From assembly GCA_033675265.1 (NCBI GenBank), contig JAUJYZ010000860.1:83501-147500 (forward strand): a stretch of DNA of 64,000 nt, written 5' to 3'. Made by a program: the position numbers and the translations under genes. Position 1 is the stretch's first letter. Every line of letters starts with the position of its first letter. The DNA is from Actinostola sp. cb2023. Taxonomy: Eukaryota; Cnidaria; Anthozoa; Actiniaria; Actinostolidae. This document shows, one piece after another, positions 45,660 through 58,925 of this stretch. The notes under the pieces are model-generated. The model saw only the letters and a list, made by a program, of their open reading frames with translations. It did no database searches and was not told the origin of the DNA.

Positions 45660-46840
45660 GATAAAGAAATAATAAGTTTACTGTCAAATCGGCTGATGCG
45701 TTCCTGTCAAAGTTGGAAACATTCAATTTGTTTTTCGAAATGATTCGATCTTGTTTTGAAGCTTGCATTACGTGTGACTCAACATTGCTTCGAAACTGGA
45801 ATTCTGATTAATATTTCGGTCTCGCTGGTCCCAGACAACTACAGCGCAAATATGAAGTGTACCGAGCCTAAATGAAGAGCAGTAATTCGTGCTATTCATA
45901 ATATTTCTTGGTCGATCTAACAAAACCATATTCACGAACTATTTGACAATGCTCAAAGCAATCCGCTAATGAAACAACAATGTCGCGACGGAATGTCACA
46001 ATGTTGTAGGTCAACTTATTTAGTCACGCTAGTCCCTTCAACTTTTAAAAAGCTGGTTTCCAAGAGGGGCGTGAATACAATAATAATTTCCAAAATTGTT
46101 TAACACTTATACTACTACACGAATAATGTGCTGAAAGTGGATGTTTGCAGACTGTTTACTGACGAAACAAAAACCTTATTGCTTGGTTTCAATTAGCTGT
46201 TAAACCTCCTTGAATCTCATTATTTGCTTCAAATGACGGGCAAACACTGCCCTCCGTGTGCTATGGCAATCAGAGAGTATTCTATTGAAAAGGTGCAATT
46301 CAGCTGATGAAAACATTTACAGAATTGGACTGAAACAATTATTTCTCGACTAACAATGCATTCAGTACTTTTGCATTATGGCCACATTTGCGGCATAACA
46401 TTTTGCACATGGCAGCATTCACTGCATTCACTAACGGTAGACTATAGTATCATCAGTAACTCCATCCGTACAAAGATTTTTGATTTGCATGCATCAATTT
46501 CAAGAACAATTATTTTTCGAATCTAAGTGCACAAGAAATTCCTTTTGATCAATGGTTCCAGAACCTGAGCAAATGTTTTTCAATCAAACAAAGAAATCAG
46601 ACACTTTGTCCAATAAACAGAGTTATCCAAAATCTAATTTCTATTTAGATTTAGTTGTTTAGTTACTAGTGTTTTAAAATAATTTAGTTAAAAGGAATTT
46701 AATGGTTTTTTTAATAACTTTAAGATTTATCATTGTTTAAGTTTAGTTTAGCTTGGCATGTACATGCATAGTTTATTGGTAATACTCACTCCACTCATTT
46801 AAATCATATTGGATAACTCTGATAATGAACAAATGAATAA
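45660..46840. other. Unannotated intergenic sequence
   Basis: AT-rich single-copy-looking DNA between two satellites; nothing supportable seen. Confidence 0.45.
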
Positions 46841-46849
46841 GAGCCTTGT

Positions 46850-49800
46850 TTGAGAAAAATGAGATCTATGAATATTGCAAGTGTCGATGTTATCCTATGC
46901 TAATCAAGTGCCGTCATCTGTTATCACTTATATCCATGATGTTATTGCATGTTGTCCTTATTATCCTCTATGTACTTCTATGAATATTGCAAGTGTCGAT
47001 GTTATCCTATGCTAATCAAGTGCCATCATCTGTTATCACTTATTTCCATGTTATTGCATGTTGTCCTTATTATCCTCTATGTACTTCTATGAATATTGCA
47101 AGTGTCGATGTTATCCTATGCTAATCAAGTGCCATCATGTTATCACTTATATCCATGATGTTATTGCATGTTGTCCTTATTATCCTCTATGTACTTCTAT
47201 GAATATTGCAAGTGTCGATGTTATCCTATGCTAATCAAGTGCCATCATCTGTTATCACTTATTTCCATGTTATTGCATGTTGTCCTTATTATCCTCTATG
47301 TACTTCTATGAATATTGCAAGTGTCGATGTTATCCTATACTAATCAAGTGCCATCATCTGTTATCACTTATATCAATGATGTTATTGCATGTTGTCCTTA
47401 TCCTCTATGTACTTCTATGAATATTGCAAGTGTCGATGTTATCCTATACTAATCAAGTGCTGTCATCTGTTATCACTTATATCCATGATGTTATTGCATG
47501 TTGTCCTTATCCTCTATGTACTTCTATGAATATTGCAAGTGCCGATGTTATCCTATGCTAATCAAGTGCCGTCATCTGTTATCACTTATATCCATGATGT
47601 TATTGCATGTTGTCCTTATCCTCTATGTACTTCTATGAATATTGCAAGTGTCGATGTTATCCTATACTAATCAAGTGCCGTCATCTGTTATCACTTATAT
47701 CCATGATGTTATTGAATGTTGTCCTTATCCTCTATGTACTTCTATGAATATTGCAAGTGCCGATGTTATCCTATGCTAATCAAGTGCCGTCATCTGTTAT
47801 CACTTATATCAATGATGTTATTGCATGTTGTCCTTATCCTCTATGTACTTCTATGAATATTGCAAGTGTCGATGTTATCCTATGCTAATCAAGTGCCATC
47901 ATCTGTTATCACTTATATCCATGATGTTATTGCATGTTGTCCTTATCCTCTATGTACTTCTATGAATATTGCAAGTGTCGATGTTATCCTATGCTAATCA
48001 AGTGCCATCATGTTATCACTTATATCCATGATGTTATTGCATGTTGTCCTTATCCTCTATGTACTTCAATGAATATTGCAAGTGTCGATGTTATCCTATG
48101 CTAATCAAGTGCCATCATCTGTTATCACTTATATCCATGATGTTATTGCATGTTGTCCTTATCCTCTATGTACTTCTATGAATATTGCAAGTGTCGATGT
48201 TATCCTATGCTAATCAAGTGCCGTCATCTGTTATCACTTATATCCATGATGTTATTGCATGTTGTCCTTATTATCCTCTATGTACTTCTATGAATATTGC
48301 AAGTGTCGATGTTATCCTATGCTAATCAAGTGCCATCATCTGTTATCACTTATTTCCATGTTATTGCATGTTGTCCTTATTATCCTCTATGTACTTCTAT
48401 GAATATTGCAAGTGTCGATGTTATCCTATGCTAATCAAGTGCCATCATGTTATCACTTATATCCATGATGTTATTGCATGTTGTCCTTATTATCCTCTAT
48501 GTACTTCTATGAATATTGCAAGTGTCGATGTTATCCTATGCTAATCAAGTGCCATCATCTGTTATCACTTATTTCCATGTTATTGCATGTTGTCCTTATT
48601 ATCCTCTATGTACTTCTATGAATATTGCAAGTGTCGATGTTATCCTATACTAATCAAGTGCCATCATCTGTTATCACTTATATCAATGATGTTATTGCAT
48701 GTTGTCCTTATCCTCTATGTACTTCTATGAATATTGCAAGTGTCGATGTTATCCTATACTAATCAAGTGCTGTCATCTGTTATCACTTATATCCATGATG
48801 TTATTGCATGTTGTCCTTATCCTCTATGTACTTCTATGAATATTGCAAGTGCCGATGTTATCCTATGCTAATCAAGTGCCGTCATCTGTTATCACTTATA
48901 TCCATGATGTTATTGCATGTTGTCCTTATCCTCTATGTACTTCTATGAATATTGCAAGTGTCGATGTTATCCTATACTAATCAAGTGCCGTCATCTGTTA
49001 TCACTTATATCCATGATGTTATTGAATGTTGTCCTTATCCTCTATGTACTTCTATGAATATTGCAAGTGCCGATGTTATCCTATGCTAATCAAGTGCCGT
49101 CATCTGTTATCACTTATATCAATGATGTTATTGCATGTTGTCCTTATCCTCTATGTACTTCTATGAATATTGCAAGTGTCGATGTTATCCTATGCTAATC
49201 AAGTGCCATCATCTGTTATCACTTATATCCATGATGTTATTGCATGTTGTCCTTATCCTCTATGTACTTCTATGAATATTGCAAGTGTCGATGTTATCCT
49301 ATGCTAATCAAGTGCCATCATGTTATCACTTATATCCATGATGTTATTGCATGTTGTCCTTATCCTCTATGTACTTCAATGAATATTGCAAGTGTCGATG
49401 TTATCCTATGCTAATCAAGTGCCATCATCTGTTATCACTTATATCCATGATGTTATTGCATGTTGTCCTTATCCTCTATGTACTTCTATGAATATTGCAA
49501 GTGTCGATGTTATCCTATGCTAATCAAGTGCCATCATGTTATCACTTATATCCATGATGTTATTGCATGTTGTCCTTATCCTCTATGTACTTCTATGAAT
49601 ATTGCAAGTGTCGATGTTATCCTATGCTAATCAAGTGCCATCATCTGTTATCACTTATATCCATGATGTTATTGCATGTTGTCCTTATCCTCTATGTACT
49701 TCTATGAATATTGCAAGTGCCGATGTTATCCTATGCTAACCAAGTGCCGTCATCTGTTATCACTTATATCCATGATGTTATTGCATGTTGTCCTTATCCT

Positions 49801-50462
49801 CTATGTACTTCTATGAATATTGCAAGTGCCGATGTTATCCTATGCTAATCAAGTGCCATCATGTTATCACTTATATCCATGATGTTATTGCATGTTGTCC
49901 TTATCCTCTATGTACTTCAATGAATATTGCAAGTGTCGATGTTATCCTATGCTAATCAAGTGCCATCATCTGTTATCACTTATATCCATGATGTTATTGC
50001 ATGTTGTCCTTATCCTCTATGTACTTCTATGAATATTGCAAGTGTCGATGTTATCCTATGCTAATCAAGTGCCATCATGTTATCACTTATATCCATGATG
50101 TTATTGCATGTTGTCCTTATCCTCTATGTACTTCTATGAATATTGCAAGTGTCGATGTTATCCTATGCTAATCAAGTGCCATCATCTGTTATCACTTATA
50201 TCCATGATGTTATTGCATGTTGTCCTTATCCTCTATGTACTTCTATGAATATTGCAAGTGCCGATGTTATCCTATGCTAACCAAGTGCCGTCATCTGTTA
50301 TCACTTATATCCATGATGTTATTGCATGTTGTCCTTATCCTCTATGTACTTCTATGAATATTGCAAGTGCCGATGTTATCCTATGCTAACCAAGTGCCGT
50401 CATCTGTTATCACTTATATCCATGATGTTATTGCATGTTGTCCTTATCCTCTATGTACTCGC
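46850..50462. repeat. 109-bp satellite, about 33 copies, with higher-order repeats
   Basis: The unit runs from ctatgaatattgcaagtg to tgttgtccttatcctctatg. Variant markers repeat at fixed distances: short tatttccatg at 47041/47271 and 48352/48582, and ttcaatgaat at 48065/49376, give a 1311-bp period. ttcaatgaat at 49376/49917 and ctaacc at 49737/50278 give a 541-bp period. There is no long ORF. Confidence 0.96.
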
Positions 50463-50469
50463 CACTTGT

Positions 50470-53400
50470 CATTTCCATCTGTCACCACTGATCTCTTCGA
50501 TGTCATCATCATCATGTTACCACTGATATGTCATTGCCATCTGTCACCACTGATATCTCTGTCATTCACTGTATTCAAGGTATTGGGAGTCAATGTCAAT
50601 CTGAAATGATAAACTATATACAGAGAAAAAGTGCTCAAACTAATATCTAATGGATAGAGTTTATAACCTATTGTTTTCTTGATTTCCAATGGTAGTGGCA
50701 CATGTTGCCATTTGAATTGTGCAAATATTATAATCATTATTCTTCATCATCCAGCAGAATTCAATCCCAGGTTCTGTTCAGTACATCAATGTTTTTCTTA
50801 TTTATTTTCAATGTCATTTCAATTGTAATCTGTGTTCATTGTGTGGATTGATTTTTCAAGTATTTCTTTCAGTTCACTTTCTTTTTCTCAATATTTCTTT
50901 GTCATCAATATATTTCAAGTATGTATCAGTTGATTCCGTATATATCGATCTGCCTTTAAAATTTGCATTACTTTAGTATTTAAACTGTGATACATTATAT
51001 TTACCATTCAGCGCAACCTTATCTTACCTCTTGGTAGATTCATCTGTAACAATAAAACTAGAATTAAATATGCAATAATAATATTATTTTCATATATTCA
51101 ATAATACAAGATTGTCATTCAGATTGCAGCTGTATTTAGCATCCATTTCAGTGGTTTTGTAATCCACAATCCATCAAGTTTGAATCAACATTTCTCTGTA
51201 ATTTGCACTTGCTGTACATCATCTATTTGATTTGCAATCACTTTTCATATTCATTTATGTGCCATTGTTCAGATTCATCCAGTTTGCATTTATTACATTT
51301 CTCATATTTTCCTTTTTGAAATTTCATCAGTTGATTGATGATCGTTGTTTTAGCTAAATATTCTATTTCATAATTAGATAATTTGTATGTGACACATGAT
51401 ATTACCTCTTCGCTAGACCTAACTTACCTCTTGGATGAATTTCTTAAAAGGAAAAGAAATGGGAATGAGTATTGTGAATTGCCAGATTGTGCATATACTT
51501 ACCAAATCCTCTATCATGCAATGATAACTTGCAGCCATTGAAGAGATGAAATAGCATGAAACCAAGCTGACGTCCATATAGTGAATGCAACCACACACAC
51601 TCTCTCTCTCTCTCTCTCTCTCTCAGCCATAACAAGTTGTACAGTATCAACAGTCACTGCATGTATAATATACACTATACATGTATAATATACACTATAC
51701 TTGACAAGTGTAGTGTATATTATCAACTTGAAACAACGACACCAAACCAAGATGAAGAGCCAAGACGTATCACCATTGAAGAAATTTATTTTTATGCCAA
51801 AATAATTGTCAGAGTACTTTTTGTCCGAGGATTCAGACAGACACAGAAACGAAGCGCACAGCCAATAATTAACAGCCTAATTAACTTAGTCCGCAAACAC
51901 ATTCTACTGTATGATTATTGATTATTATTATAATCCCTGGAAGGGGAACTGCCGGAGATCCACCCGACCTTTAATGGGCCCAACTTAAAGTTTAAAATAT
52001 TAGATCAAGCTTTTTTCAAGTACTCTGACAGGCCAAAATTGTATTAATAATTAATATTAATTTAATTAATTAATTTAACTATTAAAACTAGCTATTAAAT
52101 TTAGAACATAACATGAATATTAATCATGCACTTGGTGTATTTAAGATGTAAAGCATCTCAAATTGAACCAAGTAAACTTTGTCATGCTTCCCATAGCTAA
52201 TTTAATGTATGATCGAATGCGCAGCCGGAAATACATGTAGACACACAGCTAATTAAATCACTAATAATCTATGTTTGAACTAAAATCCAACCCCCACAGC
52301 CAATCATTTAAACAAAGTTTAAACCAAGGATGGGATCATCTATTGTTACACAAACTGTGAAACAATAGATGAACTCCGCCCAGTGTTTAAGTTTATTTAA
52401 ATAATCAACCCGGCATGACAAAGTTTCCATGAATTTTGAAGTACAATATTTGAAACCATGCACACAAAGAGAGCTTAATTAGCTTTCTTGTATACATTCA
52501 AGTTTCGTGGGAATTACTAAGCACCATTTCCTAAGCCTTAACCTATGAACTTTACAAAAGGAGGAATTACAGTAACCAAAAATAATAATAATAATAAAAA
52601 ATATTATTATTATTAACATGATGTCATATCCATTAAAGAGGAGGTCCAGTCTATGGCTTCACAGGCTAGTCCCACCATATAAAGGACCCTCAGTAAGAAT
52701 ACACTTGGAAATATAAGAACAGTCTTAATCCTAACAATGGCCTACCTTTAACCCAATGCGATGTCATCATCCTCCACTACATATATTGGTACATGTAGTA
52801 TAAAACTACATGAATAAGATATGTAGGTCCAAGTGCAACTGCCTCAATGATGGATATGACATAGTAATTCCCCATCTAACTAATAGCTTTCATCTTGACT
52901 GGCAAAATATGGTGTTTTGCCACAGGAGAAATTGATCACCATGAAATAACAGCCAAATACCACCAAGTAACTCAGGACAACGAGATGTGATAACAGGTCA
53001 AAAATGATCCAACCCTAACTTCCCATTTCCTCAAATTTGGAGTTATCAATCTCAGCAAAATTTGGAACCATTTTCTTATTCATAATAACAGAAACGTGAG
53101 GTAATTAAAGAGATGCCAGAGTGCAAAAAAACAAAACGTTTTACGAATAAGAAATAGTTTTTTCTTACCACTGCCAGCAACAAAGGATTCTTCTAACCTT
53201 ACCTAAGAGCCTGTGTGCAGATCAACTAAAATTTGAAGACGAATGTGGCGTGTGGACGAGAGATCAAAACTGAGCACAGATTTACTTAAATCCCCAAAAA
53301 CTGAATTAAGTTAAAAAGAAGAATCCTCTATCTCTGTCAGGGTGTATGGTGTCAAGATAAAAGCCCTAGACCTGAATGCGTAGTCACTGCAATTTCCAGT

Positions 53401-53570
53401 GACTACGAAACAAATAACTACACAACAACGTACAGACATGCTAAGTAGGTAATTGCCAAATTTTGAAAAAGTCTAAGAGAGGAATACCCCAAATAAGAAA
53501 AGTTCAATGAACCTTGCATGTGGGTTTTACGCCACATGTTCGAAGTCTTCATCTGTCCTTTTTTCTTTAC
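50470..53570. other. Unannotated AT-rich intergenic sequence
   Basis: The 3' edge of the 109-bp satellite gives way to AT-rich DNA. A 94-codon open frame at 51637-51921 contains a plausible segment (ITIEEIYFYAKIIVRVLFV) but has no recognised family or splice support. Confidence 0.4.
51599..51622. repeat. (CT)n microsatellite
   Basis: About 12 CT units, followed by duplicated atgtataatatacactatac blocks (51660-51700). Confidence 0.9.
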
Positions 53571-53574
53571 TTGA

Positions 53575-53715
53575 ATCCATGACATATCACACTTGTGCTT
53601 GTACTTGTAGATGCTGTAATATATGCAATCCATGTCATCATCCTGGGCTTGTACTTGTAGATGCTGTAATATATGCAATCCATGACATCACTCTCGTGCT
53701 TGTAGATCACTGCTG
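53575..53715. repeat. About 55-bp repeat, 3 copies
   Basis: tgcttgtacttgtagatgct followed by gtaatatatgcaatccatga, two full copies and one partial. Confidence 0.85.
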
Positions 53716-53989
53716 TAATTAATATATGCAAACAGAGAAGTTAGAATAAATACTTATGTTAAAATTAAAAAGAGGTTCAGTTGCAATACCCAACGCAGGA
53801 AGCATTCCTCCCCCCAAATATGGAAGCCCTACCTCAAAACTGAATGCTAATAATATAATACCAGGGACCACGGAGAGGGCCGACCAGGGACTTTAGCCCC
53901 ACATTTTCTATAAAGTCAACCATTTTCAGGGGTTTTGAAGGCTTCAGCCCCCCAGATACGAAACTCACTCTGCAGTCTCTGAATACTTC

Positions 53990-56790
53990 TTCACCCAACC
54001 ACGGAAAAAATATACTCATCCCCTCTCTCCCTACCACCCCCACACCTCCCCAAAATAATTTCAAACATTTACATCTGAAATTGTAGCACAAACAACATTG
54101 CTCCCTCTTCTTAAAAAACCTTTACCTCCCTCCTCACTATAACACTCCTTTCCCCTACCCCCTCCTCACTTAAAGAAGAACTAACCCCTATTCATTCTCA
54201 AAGGTCTACCCCTCCCTCCAAATGGCCCAAATGAAATTCTTATGAAATTTAAATCAGAAATTTTGTCAAAAAATTCCCCTACCCCCTACCCCCTCCTCGC
54301 TCAAATGTGAAATAATAACTCCTACCCTCTTCTCAAAAAATAAACCCAGAAAAATTAATATACCCAAACATTTACGAGACTTTTACCTTGTCTGTCGTAT
54401 TTATCTGCTTGGGCGACAGTCACATGACGAGACCCTTCGCCTCGAGGAGTTTCAACCGAATTCCAATGATTTTGGAGTCCTGAAAATAAGAAATAAAGAC
54501 CAGATAAGTCAAATTATTGTATTTATAAAAGACAAAAATATCTCTTTAATACCCCTCCTAAAATAAAAACTCTACCCCCACCCCTGGCTTCCCCCTCCCA
54601 ACCTCACTAAAAAAAACCCATAAAATTTGCCAAAAAGAAATTCCCGCGCTTTTGACCAAAAATTCTAAACAACTCCTCTCCTCTTTCCTTCTAAAACATC
54701 TTTACTCCCTTCCCTCCAAAAACCTCCCTTCCCTCACCGCACTTAAAAATATACTGAAATAAATACGTACTGAATACAAAGCTTTTCGAGATGTTTACCT
54801 TAGTGGTCATATTTATCTGCTTGGGCGACAGTCACATGACGAGACCCTTCGCCTCTCGAGGAGTTTCAGCCGAATTCCAATGATTTCGGAGTCCTGAAAA
54901 TAAGAAATAAATACCAGATAAGTAAAATAGCATTTATAGAAAAACAACAATTAAGATCTCTTACCCTCCTGAAATAAAAACTCTAACCCCTCCCCTGGCA
55001 TTACCCCCACCCTGTCTACACTATAAAAATCTGCACATAAAATTTGCCAAAAACAAATTCCCTCTTTCCTTCTAAAATATCTGTACTCCCCTTTGATCCT
55101 CCAAAAACTTCCCTTTCCCCACCCCATCCACACTTTAAAATATACTGAATATTTGACATGAAAGAAATTCCTGCCCTTTCCGATTTAAATTCGAAAGGAC
55201 TACTCTCTCCTCTTTCCCTCTAAAACAGCTTTACTCCCTTCCCTCCAAAAACCTCCCTTCCCTCACCCCCTTCGCATTAAAAAATATAATGCATTTTTGA
55301 CGTGAAAGAAATTCCCGCGCTTTTCAATGAAAATTGGAAGCAACTCTTCCCTCCTCTTAAATATCTTTACTCCCTTCCCTCCAAAAACCTCCCTTCCCCC
55401 ACCCCCTCCGCACTTAAAAATATACTGAATCAGTTTGGAGTGAAAGAAATTCCCGCTTTTCGATGAAAATTAATTCGAACTGATAACTCCTCCCGGCCAC
55501 CTCTTCCCCTCTCTAAAATTTCGTGTACCCATTTTCAAAATAACAAAATCCTCACTTCCCCAGCCCCACCGCACACTCGAAAATATTCCGAAATTATGGC
55601 GTGAAATTAAAGAATTGCCCGCGCGCTTTTCGACGAAAATTCGAAACAACTCCTCTTTACCCCCTTCCAACCTAAACCGTCCCTTTTCCCATCCTCTCTG
55701 CATAAAAAACTCGAGAAAATTTTAAACGCGAAAGAATTGAAATTTCCCCACTTGAAAATATTCCGCCATTTTATTTGGTGCAATAAAAAATTTTCGACGA
55801 AGTTCGAAATAACGGCCTTTCGATCCCCTCTTTCTCTCTCAAACTGAGTTTTATTCCCCATTCCCTCCAAAACTTTCCCTTTCTCCACTCACTCCGCACT
55901 TGAAAATATTCCGACTTTCCTTATTCCTCCCTTATACCCGAATGTACCGAAATTTCCGCGCTTTTCGAAAAAAAAAACCCGCAAGAACAAACACAATGAA
56001 TGCTATAAAAATAAGCAAAAAACAAAGATTTACAAGACTTTTACCTTGTCCGTCGTATTCAGTCTGCTCGGGCGACAGTCACATGACGAGATCCTTCGCC
56101 TCGAGGAGTTTCAACCGAATTGCAGTGAATTTGACTCCTGAAAAGAAGAAATAAATACCTGGTAAGAAGTGGAATTGTAATGATAAAATGCACAAATATA
56201 TCGTACTCCCCCCCCCCCTCCCCCAGAAACCAAATTTGGTCCCCTCCCCCTCCATACCGAAAAAATAAACCAGAGAATATTAGCAACGAAAAGAAATTTC
56301 CGCGCTTTTCGACGAAAATTCGAAATAACGGCCTCTCCCCTCTTTCTCTCTCAAACTGAGTTTTACCCCCTTCCCTCCAAAACTTTCCCTTTCTCCACCC
56401 ACTCCGCACTTGAAAATATTCCGACTTTCCCTATTCCTCCCTTACCCGAATGTACCGAAATTTCCGCTTTTCGAAAAAAAAACCCCGCAAGAACAAACAC
56501 AATGAATGCTATTAAAATAAGCAAAAACAAAGATTTACAAGACTTTTACCTTGTCCGTCGTATTCAGTCTGCTCGGGCGACAGTCACATGACGAGACCCT
56601 TCGCCTCGAGGAGTTTCAACCGAATTCCAGCGACTTCAGAGTCCTGAAAACAGGAAATAAATATTTAGGAAAAAGTCATGATAAGAAGTAGAATTGTATA
56701 TTTATATTAAAAAGATATAGAATTCCTTTTTACGCCTTTTAAAGTTTACCGTCAAAAGTTGGGCGGGAAACGACCTCGGTACAAATACAC
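53990..56790. repeat. Modular CT-rich repeat region
   Basis: Blocks with ttccctccaaaaacctccc, ccgcacttgaaaatattccg and gaaattcccgcgcttttcga recur many times, with diverged copies roughly every 110-150 bp. They separate the four exon-like cassettes. Confidence 0.8.
54387..56643 (-). other. Four tandem copies of an exon-like cassette
   Basis: Copies at 54387-54479, 54799-54893, 56045-56137 and 56550-56643 (93-95 bp). On the minus strand each has a T-rich acceptor ending CAG|GA, a conserved body (gaattcggttgaaactcct, cgtcatgtgactgtcgccc) and a donor AAG|GTAAAA or AAG|GTAAAC. Lengths differ by 1-2 nt, so they do not keep one reading frame. In the frame of the upstream candidate exon, copies at 54479 and 56643 read DS...GIRLKLLEAKGLVM and stop. 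They are either alternative last exons or non-coding RNA exons. Confidence 0.5.
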
Positions 56791-56898
56791 AAAGTTTGAA
56801 GAATGACTTCATTTATTCTTTTTAAAGTTGAACAAGAAACTCTTTTTCAAAGAGAAAACTACGAAAAAGCGTGCTCGAAGTCGAAGCAGTGTACGTAC

Positions 56899-57035
56899 CT
56901 TGTATGATACACGTTGCTCGTCGGCCAAAGCGACTCGAGGCTGGCCGTGAATCAAAAGCTTTCTAAACGCCTTAAAATGTCTTCTGCGGAGGTTTCCGCG
57001 AGCGTATTGAACACCATGAGGCATGAAAACTGTTT
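56899..57035 (-). CDS. Candidate coding exon of an unrecognised minus-strand gene
   Basis: Acceptor TTTTGCAG at 57036 (or AAACAG at 57030) and donor ACAAG|GTACGTAC at 56898. From an ATG at 57024 it reads MPHGVQYARGNLRRRHF and ends DEQRVSYK in phase 0. Spliced to the cassette at 56643 it would give a 61-aa protein. A further donor (GGAAG|GTAAGAAT at 57501) suggests an upstream exon around 57502-57620. I do not recognise the product, and the frame choice is uncertain. Confidence 0.3.
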
Positions 57036-57774
57036 CTGCAAAAGGAATACAATAAACAAACTTAGTATTGCACTAGGTTTACGTTCGAAGGCCGAGTTTT
57101 GAAGAATATTTAAGACGGCTTCACGGCTTCATTCAAGGTTTCAATTTGGCGCCAACTCGACGTTGCAAAATTTTGGGCAACATTTTTTACACAAAAAACA
57201 CATTCGAACGGGTAGAAACTGCTCAAACTTATACAAAACAGTATTTTCTAAAGGAAGAGGTAGGAATAATACGGACTTGCACTCACATTTAAGAAGTTTT
57301 CGTGGACAACTTTCGCCTCAAGCTGTGTTCGCCATGTGCTTCGGAATTGCGACAAAATTTTCGCAAAATTCCATTTGAAAAATGCATCTCAGATGTAGCC
57401 ATTAGCAAGTTCGGTCGAAGAACGTTCCGAAAACTGCAATTTAAGGAAAATAGATTGAATTTTGTGAAATTTTTTGATAAAAATTCACAGAAGATTCTTA
57501 CCTTCCTGCTACACTGTCCATGCTCTTCTTCCAAGTGACAAACGCTGCCAGGAAGGAAGCCCTTCGAGTGCACATATCCCCGTGCACTTGTGGTTCCAGC
57601 CAATCAGGAGCGATCTAGGAAAATCGACGAATTTAAGGAGCCAATCACAATCCAACAGGTCATACGGTGATTGACAGGTTTGAAAATCTATGGGGCGGAC
57701 GACATAATTTTTGAGGGGAAACACAGGTAACCCACAATAAGAAGAACACCGAAGTTCAAGCGTGCGTTTCTCGG

Positions 57775-58208
57775 CAAAGACCACAGGCAGCCCAACCATT
57801 GCTTTTGAGGCTACTAATTCAATAAAATGATATTTGCGTCTTTTTTTGATGGGTTTCCTGTGGTAGAGCGCGCGTGCGCTCAATATATAATACGTAGATA
57901 TGTTGGGTTCCCTGTGCTGAGTAATATCCTATATTGGGCTTCCTGTGCACATCCCGCGCGTCCCGCACTACATGTGTATATTCATTATATTCACACAAGT
58001 GTGTAAATATACACATTTGCTGCGGGCGCGTCCCGCAGGAGGTACACAGGGATCCCAACATTATATGTTACTCAACACAGGGAACCCAACATATAAATGC
58101 GCGCGCGCGTGCTCTACCACAGGAAACCCATCAAAAAAGACGCAAATATCATTTTATTTCATTATTTAGTAGCCTCAAAAGGAATGGTTGGGCTGCCTGT
58201 GCAAAGAC
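57775..58208. mobile_element. Foldback MITE with TIR CACAGGCAGCCCA and 7-bp TSD caaagac
   Basis: Left end CACAGGCAGCCCA at 57782-57794 and right end TGGGCTGCCTGTG at 58189-58201, with 7-bp caaagac at 57775-57781 and 58202-58208. Almost the whole 420 bp folds on itself around 57991. Each arm also carries three internal motifs of the TGGGnnnCCTGTG type. It lies upstream of NICN1. Confidence 0.88.
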
Positions 58209-58456
58209 CCGGAACTTTGCAGGACCGAAAACTCACTTGTAAAGCTAAAAATTTTCAAAACTGAAGCAAATTGAGAAGTTTTCGGGTGTACGTATCTGCA
58301 AAGACTTTTATTTGTGAAATAGGGTCTGACTTTGAATTTGGCAGGGTCAATCAGTTCTTTTAGAAGATGTAAACGTAGCAAGGGAGGGGTTGGGAAGTGG
58401 TTGCACCTGCACAAACTCTAAAATAATGCGGGTTTCCTGTGTCTGAATCAGAATGC

Positions 58457-58480
58457 ATTATGGGTAAATTTCAAGATGGC
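58457..58480 (+). promoter_or_regulatory. Candidate NICN1 promoter motifs
   Basis: ATTATGGGTAA (58457-58467) followed by AAGATGGC (58473-58480), about 85 nt upstream of the NICN1 start codon. The same 11-mer lies upstream of RBM5/10. Confidence 0.35.
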
Positions 58481-58550
58481 TTCCTAACAACAGCAACCCT
58501 AAAAAACTTATCAAAATGTTCAGTGTTATTTATACCTAAGAAGCCTATAA

Positions 58551-58894
58551 ATGGACAACCTACTGGACTGTATCGTACGTAAACCTGTACTACTAAAAGT
58601 TGGCGATTTAACATCGGGAACACCATTCAAATCAGGATGTGCAGTGGTTGACATTCTGTTCCCAGGTTGCGATACTGTCAATGTAAGATAACATGCTTTG
58701 CAAACATAATGGTTTTTATTTTATCATCACGCAGGCTTGTCCGAGTCCATTGCCAATGTTAGTGTTTATAAAAGAGCTCTAAGCAAATTATTTACAGTAT
58801 AGTAATTTAATAATAATACTATACACTGTAACCTTTCCATAAGTGAACACCATATTATGTCATTGATATCAGTCAAGGTGGGTGTGTGTGTGTG

Positions 58895-58925
<31 letters not shown>

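Noticed and set aside
46850..50462. CRISPR-like regular array
   Set aside because: Units are contiguous 109-bp tandem copies with no unique spacers, in a eukaryotic genome.
57509..57883. 124-codon minus-strand frame upstream of the exon-like cassettes
   Set aside because: It runs through the foldback MITE and has no conserved motif or splice fit.
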